The position numbers and the translations under genes are program-made. From assembly GCF_029433295.1 (NCBI RefSeq), contig NZ_JAQTHV010000004.1, positions 434,001 through 498,000 on the forward strand: a stretch of DNA of 64,000 bases, given 5' to 3'. Below the pieces are notes generated by a model. It saw only the letters and a program-made list of their open reading frames with translations. It searched no databases and was not told the DNA's origin. The DNA comes from Bifidobacterium sp. ESL0784 (lineage in GTDB: Bacteria > Actinomycetota > Actinomycetes > Actinomycetales > Bifidobacteriaceae). Below are positions 56,545-64,000 of this stretch, piece by piece (position 1 is the first letter of the stretch; each line of letters begins with the position of its first letter).

Positions 56545-57606
56545 ATGGTAGAGACCAACGGACCACAATCCAACAGGGGAGCCGACGAACAATCGTTGCG
56601 TATGATCTCCTCCGAGCCGATCGGCAACGAACCGGTAAGCGATGAAGAGCTCCGCCCACGAGCACTGGAAGGCTTCATCGGCCAGCCTCTGTTGAAGGCG
56701 CAATTGCAGCTGTTTCTGGACGCCGCAAGGAAGCGTGACGTCCCTCCGGACCATATCCTGCTTGCGGGCCCTCCGGGACTTGGCAAGACCACGCTGGCCA
56801 TGATCGTCGCCAACGAACTGCAAGTGCCGATTCGTGTGACATCAGGACCGGCCATCCAACACGCGGGCGACTTGGCTTCGATTCTGAGTTCTTTGGATGA
56901 GGGCGAAGTACTTTTCATCGATGAGATTCATCGGCTGCCTCGTCCTGCCGAAGAGCTGTTGTACATTGCCATGGAGGATTTTCGTGTCGATGTGATGGTG
57001 GGCAAGGGGCCTGGAGCCTCATCCATTCCGCTGACCTTGCCTCGATTCACTGTCATCGGTGCCACCACACGCGAAGGTATGCTGCCCTCGCCGTTGCGTG
57101 CCCGTTTTGGATTCACCGCCCATCTGGACTTCTACCCGCATGAGGAGCTTGAACGGCTGATTGAACGAAGTGCCGGCGTACTCGGCATCAATCTGGCATC
57201 TGGCAGTGCCAGGCAACTTTCCCTGCGCAGCCGAGGTACACCGCGTATTGCCAACCGGCTGTTGCGCCGTGTACGGGACTGGGCCATTGTGCACGATCTC
57301 GATGAGATCGGTCCGGATGACGTTCAGGCGGCACTCGAGCTTTATCAGATCGATTCGGAAGGCCTTGATAGGCTAGATCTTGCTGTTCTTAATGCCATTG
57401 TCAAGAATTTCGATGGCGGACCCGTCGGTCTCAACAATCTTTCCGCGATGGTCGGCGAGGAATCTGAAACGGTGGAAACCGTCTGTGAGCCTTACCTGGT
57501 ACGTGAAGGGTTTCTCGTACGCACCCCGAAAGGCCGTGTGGCGACCGAAAAAGCATGGCAGCATCTGGGGCTTGTTCCTAAAGATGATGTCAACAAGTTA
57601 TTCTAA
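56545..57606 (+). CDS. ruvB: RuvB, branch-migration ATPase
   Basis: A 353-residue AAA+ motor. Walker A is [17 protein letters not shown] near residue 75, Walker B is [10 protein letters not shown] near 125, with [18 protein letters not shown] (sensor and arginine region) and a winged-helix C-terminus. It drives junction migration with RuvA, its immediate neighbour. Confidence 0.97.
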   Translation: MVETNGPQSNRGADEQSLRMISSEPIGNEPVSDEELRPRALEGFIGQPLLKAQLQLFLDAARKRDVPPDHILLAGPPGLGKTTLAMIVANELQVPIRVTSGPAIQHAGDLASILSSLDEGEVLFIDEIHRLPRPAEELLYIAMEDFRVDVMVGKGPGASSIPLTLPRFTVIGATTREGMLPSPLRARFGFTAHLDFYPHEELERLIERSAGVLGINLASGSARQLSLRSRGTPRIANRLLRRVRDWAIVHDLDEIGPDDVQAALELYQIDSEGLDRLDLAVLNAIVKNFDGGPVGLNNLSAMVGEESETVETVCEPYLVREGFLVRTPKGRVATEKAWQHLGLVPKDDVNKLF

Positions 57607-57687
57607 AATCCGATAGGTTGGATATATCAGGGAGTTGGCTGTTTAGACGGCCTTCGTCTTAAAAAAATCGTTCGATGGGAGTCCCAA

Positions 57688-58218
57688 GTGCCTGGTGGCA
57701 GCAATTCGCTCTTTATTATCATTCTTATCGTGGCAATGGTTGCCTTGATGTGGTGGCAATCCCGCAAATCCAAACAACAACAGCAAAAGATTCAGGATTT
57801 TCGAGCCTCTTTGCAGCCTGGTGAGTTGGTGCAGACCATTGGCGGGGTCATCGGCAAGGTTGTTTCCGTCGATACCAAGTACGAAGAGATCGTCATCGAT
57901 TCCGAGGGATCGCAGCTTCGTTTCACCTTCCGTGCGATCAGCAAGAAGTACGAGCGTCCGGCCTTCATCGATGATGATGAGGTGGACGAAGACGGCAACC
58001 CGATCGTCAATGAAGATGAGGGCTCCTCAACCGGATCGGAAGATCCCGCCAACAGCACGACAGACCAGACGTTGAATAGCAATGATCAGGCTCAAAAGCC
58101 TTTTGACGATGAGGGCGCAGTCGATCAAAAAGAACAACAGTCGGATGACGACGCTTCCATGGATGACACTTCTGCAGAGGGTAGCAAGGCAGAGGAAGAT
58201 AGTTCAAAAAACAAGTGA
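57688..58218 (+). CDS. yajC: YajC, Sec translocon accessory subunit
   Basis: A 176-residue protein: one N-terminal helix (SLFIIILIVAMVALMWWQS) and the YajC core QPGELVQTIGGVIGKVVSVD. The last ~80 residues are acidic and Ser/Gln/Asp-rich, longer than in E. coli. The start is a GTG at 57688 with TGGGAG before it. In many bacteria secD/secF follow; here apt does. Confidence 0.9.
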   Translation: MPGGSNSLFIIILIVAMVALMWWQSRKSKQQQQKIQDFRASLQPGELVQTIGGVIGKVVSVDTKYEEIVIDSEGSQLRFTFRAISKKYERPAFIDDDEVDEDGNPIVNEDEGSSTGSEDPANSTTDQTLNSNDQAQKPFDDEGAVDQKEQQSDDDASMDDTSAEGSKAEEDSSKNK

Positions 58219-58304
58219 TCCGTCTTTTATAGTTGTTGGGGCTATATTCCAGATATCGTCCCAAGATTTAGTAATCAATGGCCAATAGGCAGTAAGGCTT
58301 GCTC

Positions 58305-58886
58305 ATGACACAATCGGATATCACCATCACAGAGCTCGGCAAAGTCGGTGCAGAGGATGCGCAATATGTGGCTTCGCTCATCCGCACCATTCCCGGTTTC
58401 CCGAAAGAGGGTGTGCTGTTCCGTGATTTCGTTCCGGTGCTTGCAGATGCCCGTGGGTTCTCCATCATGATGAAGGCTCTTGAATTGGCTTTGCCGGTTC
58501 CCGCGGATTCATTCGATTATGTCGCAGGTCTAGAGGCGCGCGGATTCCTCATCGGCCCTCCGCTGGCAGCCCAACTCGGCAAGCGTTTCCTGGCGGTACG
58601 CAAGGCAGGAAAACTGCCTCCCGAGACCATCGGTGAAAGCTACTCGCTTGAATACGGAGAAGCCAAAGTTGAAATAGAAAAAGATGCGGTTAAACCGGGC
58701 GACAGGGTGCTGATTGTAGACGATCTGATTGCAACGGGAGGCACGGCCAAGGCTGCTGCAGACCTTATCAACAAGGCAGGTGGTGAGGTCGTCGGTTTCA
58801 GTTTTGTCATGGAGCTCATTGGACTTACGGGACGAAGCGATCTGGGCGATATGCCCATAAGCTCGTTGGTCACCATGCCTGCGTGA
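58305..58886 (+). CDS. apt: Adenine phosphoribosyltransferase
   Basis: It salvages adenine to AMP. A 193-residue PRTase with VLIVDDLIATGGTAKAA (PRPP motif) near residue 140 and IPGFPKEGVLFRDF near residue 30, both typical of Apt. The ATG at 58305 follows TAAGG; a TTG at 58299 is the alternative. Confidence 0.94.
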   Translation: MTQSDITITELGKVGAEDAQYVASLIRTIPGFPKEGVLFRDFVPVLADARGFSIMMKALELALPVPADSFDYVAGLEARGFLIGPPLAAQLGKRFLAVRKAGKLPPETIGESYSLEYGEAKVEIEKDAVKPGDRVLIVDDLIATGGTAKAAADLINKAGGEVVGFSFVMELIGLTGRSDLGDMPISSLVTMPA

Positions 58887-58949
58887 TGTAGGTTGTCTTT
58901 ACTCCAATAGCACAGATTGGATGAGCGTCTATCAGTAAGAGGGAACTTA

Positions 58950-60146
58950 ATGGATCTTTATGAATATCAGGCACGGCAGCTGCTCGAGGAGCAGGGAATC
59001 GATACGCCAAAAGGCGTCTTCGCCCAGAATTCCCATGAAGTTGCTGTTGCGGCTGACGAAATCGGCTATCCGTGTGTTGTCAAAGCCCAGGTTCGCACCG
59101 GTCATCGTGGCCAGGCGGGCGGAGTAAAGCTTGCAAAAACTCAAGACGATGCTATTCTTTCTTCAGAGCAGATTCTGCCGATGACGATTCGAGGCCACAA
59201 GGTCAACGGCGTTCTGGTTGCCGAGGCCAAGAATGTACTGCATGAGTATTACGTTTCGATTTCGCTTGATCGATCATCCCGTGATTTCGATGTATTGGCG
59301 ACAGCCAACGGCGGTACCGAAGTCGAGGAAATCGCCCGTGAGCACCCGGAATCCGTAAAGCGTCTGCATATCAGTGCCCTTGAGAACTTTGATATGAAAG
59401 CAGCCCGTAAAATGGCGGAATCCATCGGTTTCTACCATGCGGATGTCGATCAGGCCGCTGAAGTGCTCTTGAAGATGTGGAAATGTTTCAAAGACAACGA
59501 TGCCACATTGGTGGAAATCAATCCGCTGGCAAAAATCGGCGACCCTGATGATGAATCCTCAAAGAGGCTTTGTGCACTCGATGCAAAAATCTCGTTGGAC
59601 GATAATGCCGCTTTCCGACATGATGGTTGGAAGCGTTTCGCCGATACCACGCATACCGATATGTTCGAGGAACGTGCCAAAGAGCATGGATTGCATTACG
59701 TACATTTGAAAGGCGAGGTCGGTGTCATCGGTAACGGTGCAGGGCTCGTGATGAGTTCGTTGGATGCGGTTTCCGGTGCAGGGGAAGTACAGGGAACCGG
59801 AGCCAAACCGGCCAACTTCCTCGACATCGGAGGAGGGGCATCTGCCGAAGTGATGTGCAATAGCCTTTCCATCGTTCTTTCCGACCCGCAGGTCGAATCG
59901 GTGTTCGTCAATGTTTATGGTGGCATCACCGCATGTGATGAGGTAGCACACGGAATCCTTGAAGCTCTTGAGAAGCTGAATGCCTCCAGGCCGATTGTTG
60001 TCCGGTTTGACGGAAATGCGGCGCAGCAGGGTCTCGAGATACTCCAGGAAGCACACAATCCCAACATCCATGTCAGTGGCACCATGGAAGGGGCGGCACA
60101 AGAAGCTGCAAAGCTTGCCATGCATGCCAAGGAGGCCACGAAATGA
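58950..60146 (+). CDS. sucC: SucC, succinyl-CoA synthetase beta subunit
   Basis: A 398-residue ATP-grasp subunit: MDLYEYQARQLLEEQGIDTPKG at the start and LVEINPLAKIG and VNVYGGITACDEVAHGI later. With SucD it makes succinyl-CoA or ATP/GTP from it. The start at 58950 has AGAGGGA before it; the longer frame from 58917 is not needed. Its stop overlaps the sucD start. Confidence 0.95.
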   Translation: MDLYEYQARQLLEEQGIDTPKGVFAQNSHEVAVAADEIGYPCVVKAQVRTGHRGQAGGVKLAKTQDDAILSSEQILPMTIRGHKVNGVLVAEAKNVLHEYYVSISLDRSSRDFDVLATANGGTEVEEIAREHPESVKRLHISALENFDMKAARKMAESIGFYHADVDQAAEVLLKMWKCFKDNDATLVEINPLAKIGDPDDESSKRLCALDAKISLDDNAAFRHDGWKRFADTTHTDMFEERAKEHGLHYVHLKGEVGVIGNGAGLVMSSLDAVSGAGEVQGTGAKPANFLDIGGGASAEVMCNSLSIVLSDPQVESVFVNVYGGITACDEVAHGILEALEKLNASRPIVVRFDGNAAQQGLEILQEAHNPNIHVSGTMEGAAQEAAKLAMHAKEATK

Positions 60147-61078
60147 CACTGTTTATTGAAGACGATGCCCCAGTCATCATCCAAGGCATGACCGGCCATC
60201 AGGGCATGACCCATACCGCTCGTATGCTCAATGCAGGTACCAACATCGTCGGAGGAGTCAATCCGCGAAAAGCCGGCCAGAACGTGACCTTCCATGTCAA
60301 TATGTCTGACAGTGACGTGGATGTCCCTGTATATGCTACTTGCAACGAGGCCAAAAAGGCTACTGGTGCCAAGGCAAGCGTGATTTTCGTCCCTCCACGT
60401 TTTGCCAAGGACGCGATGCTGGAAGCCATCGAAGCCGGCATCGGCCTGATTGTCGTCATTACTGAAGGCATTCCCGTGGCAGACACCGCCTATTGCGTCG
60501 AGCTGGCGTTGCGCAAAGGCATCAGAATCATCGGTCCCAATTGCCCTGGTCTTCTGAAACTTCCCAAGACCGACGATCCTGCCGATAGAGGCATGAATCT
60601 CGGCATCATCCCTGACGGCATTGTCTCTTCGGGCCCACTTGGCTTGGTTTCCAAATCCGGTACGCTCACCTATCAGCTGATGGGAGAGCTTTCCGATATC
60701 GGCTTTACCGCTTGTGTCGGTGTCGGCGGCGACCCGATAGTGGGGACGACGCTGGTCGAAGCCTTGCAGCAATTCGAAGCAGATGAAAACACCAAGGCCG
60801 TAATCATGATCGGCGAAATCGGTGGCAACGCCGAACAAGACGCAGCGGCTTGGGCCAAGAATCATATGACAAAACCTGTTGTCGCCTACATTGCTGGGTT
60901 CACGGCTCCTGAAGGTAAACAGATGGGCCACGCCGGCGCCATCGTCTCCGGAGGCAAGGGTACTGCACAAGATAAAAAGGAAGCGCTCGAGGCCGCAGGC
61001 ATTCCAGTGGGCAAGACTCCTGGACAGGCGGCACAGCTGATTGCCAAGATAGTGAACGGCGGTATTCGTACGGCATGA
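60143..61078 (+). CDS. sucD: SucD, succinyl-CoA synthetase alpha subunit
   Basis: A 311-residue subunit with the CoA-binding Rossmann fold (IQGMTGHQGMTHTARML), the phosphorylated His in MGHAGAIVSGGKGTAQDKK near residue 262 and EIGGNAEQDAAAW. It overlaps sucC by 4 bases (ATGA) and the next gene by 4 bases. Confidence 0.96.
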   Translation: MTLFIEDDAPVIIQGMTGHQGMTHTARMLNAGTNIVGGVNPRKAGQNVTFHVNMSDSDVDVPVYATCNEAKKATGAKASVIFVPPRFAKDAMLEAIEAGIGLIVVITEGIPVADTAYCVELALRKGIRIIGPNCPGLLKLPKTDDPADRGMNLGIIPDGIVSSGPLGLVSKSGTLTYQLMGELSDIGFTACVGVGGDPIVGTTLVEALQQFEADENTKAVIMIGEIGGNAEQDAAAWAKNHMTKPVVAYIAGFTAPEGKQMGHAGAIVSGGKGTAQDKKEALEAAGIPVGKTPGQAAQLIAKIVNGGIRTA

Positions 61079-62454
61079 GCAAAAACCAGAGGCCATGGCT
61101 TAAAGGGATTCTGATAGCCCTCGGCGGATCCGTGATTTTCACGGTGTGTCTTGGGTTTTTCATGGCTTTGACCTTACTGATTGTCTCTATGGAAGAAGGC
61201 GGTGGAACTCTTTCCAATCAGTCGGTGCCATTGACCTTGGCGATTGTACTCTTAAGCCAGGGGGCGAGTTTCCGCGCTGGTGCCATCACTCTGAGCATCG
61301 TTCCGTTGCTTCTGACGGTTCTGCTGATCTGGTTGATAGCATGGCTGACCAAAGTGTTTTCCGGCAGTCCCAAAGCGTATGTGACCGGCCTTTTGCTATG
61401 GGTCACCATTATGTGGGCGTTCACCCAGAACGTCGCCGTAATCCTTCAAGATCCTGTCTGGCTGGTTATCGGCAAGACCGCAATGGTCTTTACCGTGGGC
61501 TTTCTATGCGGGTCTTTGCCGCAATCCTCATTGATGAAGCGTTGTGTTAAGTTCATCCGTACCAATATTTCGCAGCGGCTGGCCGTGACTTTGAAACTCG
61601 GATTCGTCAATACACTTGCGCTATTACTGGGCTATTTGGCTATCGGTCTCATCACCGTAATCGTTTGGGTCATCACCAACCAAAGCGCGATGATGCGTGT
61701 CTTCGACATCACCAACATGCAGACCGGTTCACGGATCGTGATCACGATCTGCACCTTGGCATGGCTGCCGAACCTTTGCCTCTGGGCAATTTCATGGTTG
61801 TTCGGCTCGGGATTCAGTGTCGGCGACCTCGCGTCGTTTACCTTATGGAATGATCATGCAGCGGGCCTTCCAGCAGTGCCGGTTTTCGCCATATTCCCAC
61901 AGGCGGTTTCCAACGATATCCTTCGGATCTGCTTCATTTCGATCCCCTTCGTCTGCGGCTTCGCAATCAGCATCATCGAACTCTTCCTGCCGCGTTGCTT
62001 CGCTATCGGTGCCGGCAAACCGGAACAACCGGTCAGAATGGGCAAAATCATCGGCCAGTTTATCTATCCGGTCCTTTCCTTCTTCCTGACCAGCGCGTTG
62101 ATGGCCTTGCTGGTGAACATTCTCTTCGGACTTTCTTCGGGTGCATTGGGGCAGCATCGCCTGGCCCACGTCGGAGTGGATTCGGTCGCCTCCTCGCGTG
62201 TGGTATGTTTGCCTAGCGCCCTAGGTTTTTCCGTCGCATGGCTTCTTTCCGTCGTGATAGTCGCGATGGTTTTCGCGATGCGATTGTTCTTCGGCTATCT
62301 GCGAGCCCAGGGAAAAATCAGCGACAACGGAACCGATATCAACGCTGGTGCCGATGACATCGAAGGCGAAAGTTCCCATTCTGACGCCCCATTTTCTTCG
62401 GTCCAATCATCGATTATGGGTTCAACACCGGAAGATGAGACGCAAACTTCATAA
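61075..62454 (+). CDS. DUF6350-type membrane protein
   Basis: A 459-residue protein with about ten membrane helices and a Ser/Asp-rich C-terminal tail. The place between sucD and purH and the length fit the actinobacterial DUF6350 family, which has no known function. Its ATG overlaps the sucD stop (ATGA), so it is coupled to sucCD. purH starts 26 bases after its stop. Confidence 0.75.
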   Translation: MSKNQRPWLKGILIALGGSVIFTVCLGFFMALTLLIVSMEEGGGTLSNQSVPLTLAIVLLSQGASFRAGAITLSIVPLLLTVLLIWLIAWLTKVFSGSPKAYVTGLLLWVTIMWAFTQNVAVILQDPVWLVIGKTAMVFTVGFLCGSLPQSSLMKRCVKFIRTNISQRLAVTLKLGFVNTLALLLGYLAIGLITVIVWVITNQSAMMRVFDITNMQTGSRIVITICTLAWLPNLCLWAISWLFGSGFSVGDLASFTLWNDHAAGLPAVPVFAIFPQAVSNDILRICFISIPFVCGFAISIIELFLPRCFAIGAGKPEQPVRMGKIIGQFIYPVLSFFLTSALMALLVNILFGLSSGALGQHRLAHVGVDSVASSRVVCLPSALGFSVAWLLSVVIVAMVFAMRLFFGYLRAQGKISDNGTDINAGADDIEGESSHSDAPFSSVQSSIMGSTPEDETQTS

Positions 62455-62480
62455 TACCGCCACAACAAAGGGAGAAACAG

Positions 62481-64000
62481 ATGACAGAAACCAATCGTAG
62501 AATTCGGCGCGCCCTGGTATCGGTATATGACAAAGCTGGTATCGAAGGGCTTGCCAACGCGTTCGTCAAGGCCGGCACCGAAGTTGTCTCCACCGGTTCC
62601 ACGGCCAAACGGCTTGCCGAACTCGGCGTCGATGTCATCGAAGTGCAAACAGTCACCGGTTTCCCCGAAAGTCTGGGCGGCCGGGTCAAAACGCTCGACC
62701 CTCACATTCATGCGGGCATTCTGGCCGATATGACCAATCCAGAGCAGGTCGAAGAGCTGAAATCGCTTGATATCAAGCCTTTTGATATGGTCATCGTCAA
62801 CCTTTATCCTTTTGCTGATACGGTACGTTCTGGGGCAAGCGTTGCCGACATCATCGAGAAAATCGATATCGGCGGGCCTTCCATGATACGAGGCGCGGCG
62901 AAAAACAGTGCCAGCGTGGCCGTCATCACCGACCCCGCCGATTACGCCTTGGCTGCACAGCGCGTGGCCGATGGCGCAGGATTCTCGGCGGAAGAACGCC
63001 GTTGGTTGGCTGCCAAGGCTTTTGCGACCACAGCTGCTTATGACGCAACCATCAGCGAGTGGACCGCCGGCCACTGGCCGGAGCCTGAGAGCATTGACGC
63101 CGTTTCAAAGACTTGCGTACAGGAAGGTGATAAGGCGCGGAAGGCACTTGAACGGCCTCAAGAAGGTTTCGAGACCGCGATGTTCCCTTCCTGCATCACC
63201 CGCACATGGAACTATGCACACGGACTGCGCTACGGTGAAAATCCTCATCAGCAAGCCAGCCTTTATGTCGATGCGCTTGATCAGACCGGATTTGCGCATG
63301 CCGAGCAGCTGGGTGGCAAACCCATGAGCTACAACAATTATGTCGACGCCGACGCCGCTTGGCGTGCGGTTTGGGATTTCGCGCCTCAGATTGCCGTTGC
63401 CGTCTGCAAACACAACAATCCCTGCGGACTGGCCATTGGGAACACCGTTGCTGAAGCCCATCTCAAGGCCCATGCCTGCGACCCCATGAGCGCCTATGGC
63501 GGTGTGATTGCAGCAAATTCGATGGTCACTTTTGAGATGGCTCAGAACGTCCGTCCGATTTTCACTGAAGTCATCGTGGCTCCCGACTATGAGCCGGAAG
63601 CTCTGAAACTGCTGAAGGCGCATAAGAAGAACCTGCGCATCCTCAAGGTGGCGCAACGCCCTCACACCGATATTCAATTCCGCCAGATAGACGGCGGTAT
63701 CCTGGTGCAGTCCATCGACAGGATCGATGCCCCCGGAGACAACCCCGATCATTGGAAACTGGTTTCGGGACAGGCCGCTGATACGCAGACACTCGACGAT
63801 CTCCAGTTCGCGTGGCGTGCGATTCGCTGCGTGAAATCCAATGCCATCCTTTTGGCGAAAGACCAAGCGACGGTAGGTATTGGCATGGGTCAGGTCAACC
63901 GTGTCGATTCCTGCCATCTTGCCGTTGAACGAGCCAACACCCTGGCCGACGGCGCAAGCCGTGCGCGAGGTTCGGTGGCCGCCTCCGACGCGTTCTTCCC
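62481..64000 (+). CDS. purH: PurH, AICAR formyltransferase/IMP cyclohydrolase (5' part)
   Basis: The frame opens at ATG 62481 behind AAAGGGAG and stays open to the window end, so only the first ~507 codons are present. The N-terminal IMP cyclohydrolase is shown by [51 protein letters not shown] and NLYPFADTV; the later formyltransferase part includes [15 protein letters not shown] and [12 protein letters not shown]. It does the last two steps of IMP synthesis. No frameshift was seen. Confidence 0.96.
   Translation, partial: MTETNRRIRRALVSVYDKAGIEGLANAFVKAGTEVVSTGSTAKRLAELGVDVIEVQTVTGFPESLGGRVKTLDPHIHAGILADMTNPEQVEELKSLDIKPFDMVIVNLYPFADTVRSGASVADIIEKIDIGGPSMIRGAAKNSASVAVITDPADYALAAQRVADGAGFSAEERRWLAAKAFATTAAYDATISEWTAGHWPEPESIDAVSKTCVQEGDKARKALERPQEGFETAMFPSCITRTWNYAHGLRYGENPHQQASLYVDALDQTGFAHAEQLGGKPMSYNNYVDADAAWRAVWDFAPQIAVAVCKHNNPCGLAIGNTVAEAHLKAHACDPMSAYGGVIAANSMVTFEMAQNVRPIFTEVIVAPDYEPEALKLLKAHKKNLRILKVAQRPHTDIQFRQIDGGILVQSIDRIDAPGDNPDHWKLVSGQAADTQTLDDLQFAWRAIRCVKSNAILLAKDQATVGIGMGQVNRVDSCHLAVERANTLADGASRARGSVAASDAFF

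Noticed and set aside
1..64000. CRISPR arrays, insertion sequences, prophage, rRNA
   Set aside because: No tandem spaced repeats, transposase, integrase or rRNA-like sequence was seen anywhere in the window.

Overview
The window is a 64 kb piece of a bifidobacterial (Actinobacteria) chromosome. The content supporting this is a pyr cluster of pyrB-pyrI-pyrC-pyrF-pyrK-pyrD-pyrE, the actinobacterial order thrS, CDP-alcohol phosphotransferase, PatA-like acyltransferase, pimA, yebC, ruvCAB, a DUF6350-type membrane gene between sucD and purH, the transaldolase/transketolase pair used by the bifid shunt, and actinobacterial-type LexA boxes. Base composition is moderately GC-rich in the core and visibly AT-richer at about 13.4-18.2 kb. 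The genus call is inference from gene content; I do not name a species.

Layout. 1-4.4 kb: the end of metE, metF and glnE (methionine/C1 and nitrogen control). 4.5-11.5 kb: the de novo pyrimidine genes except carAB, with a class 1B (PyrK-dependent) dihydroorotate dehydrogenase and an ATCase with a regulatory chain. 11.6-13.4 kb: an acyl-CoA ligase. 13.4-18.2 kb: an accessory stretch holding two unrecognised helical proteins, a minus-strand XRE regulator with two paralogous membrane proteins, and a plus-strand SdpR/SdpI-type repressor/immunity pair. The last two units share a divergent intergenic region carrying two different sets of candidate operators. 18.3-23.9 kb, minus strand: ABC-F ATPase, Nnr NAD(P)HX repair enzyme, HAD hydrolase, LysR regulator. 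24.1-35.8 kb: uvrA (with a LexA box), uvrC, aroE, rapZ, whiA, pgk, tpiA, secG. 35.8-46.8 kb: HAD phosphatase, alpha/beta hydrolase, tal and tkt (minus), CIRCE-hrcA-dnaJ, fructosamine kinase-like gene (minus), uppP, PAC2 protein (minus). 47.0-48.8 kb: five tRNA genes (Gly-GCC, Cys-GCA, Val-GAC, Val-CAC, then a second identical Gly-GCC) around a cation-efflux gene. 48.87-49.04 kb: a large structured inverted-repeat element. 49.2-64 kb: thrS, phospholipid and phosphatidylinositol-mannoside genes, yebC, ruvC, LexA box, ruvAB, yajC, apt, sucCD, the DUF6350-type gene and the 5' part of purH.

How it fits together. Most of the window is ordinary core metabolism and repair. The points most worth a second look are the two LexA boxes (one placed between ruvC and ruvA), the repeated operator pairs at 16.85-17.0 kb controlling two divergent membrane-protein units, the two-gene unknown cassette at 13.5-15.4 kb, and the 170-base structured element before thrS. 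No CRISPR array, rRNA operon, prophage or insertion sequence was seen.
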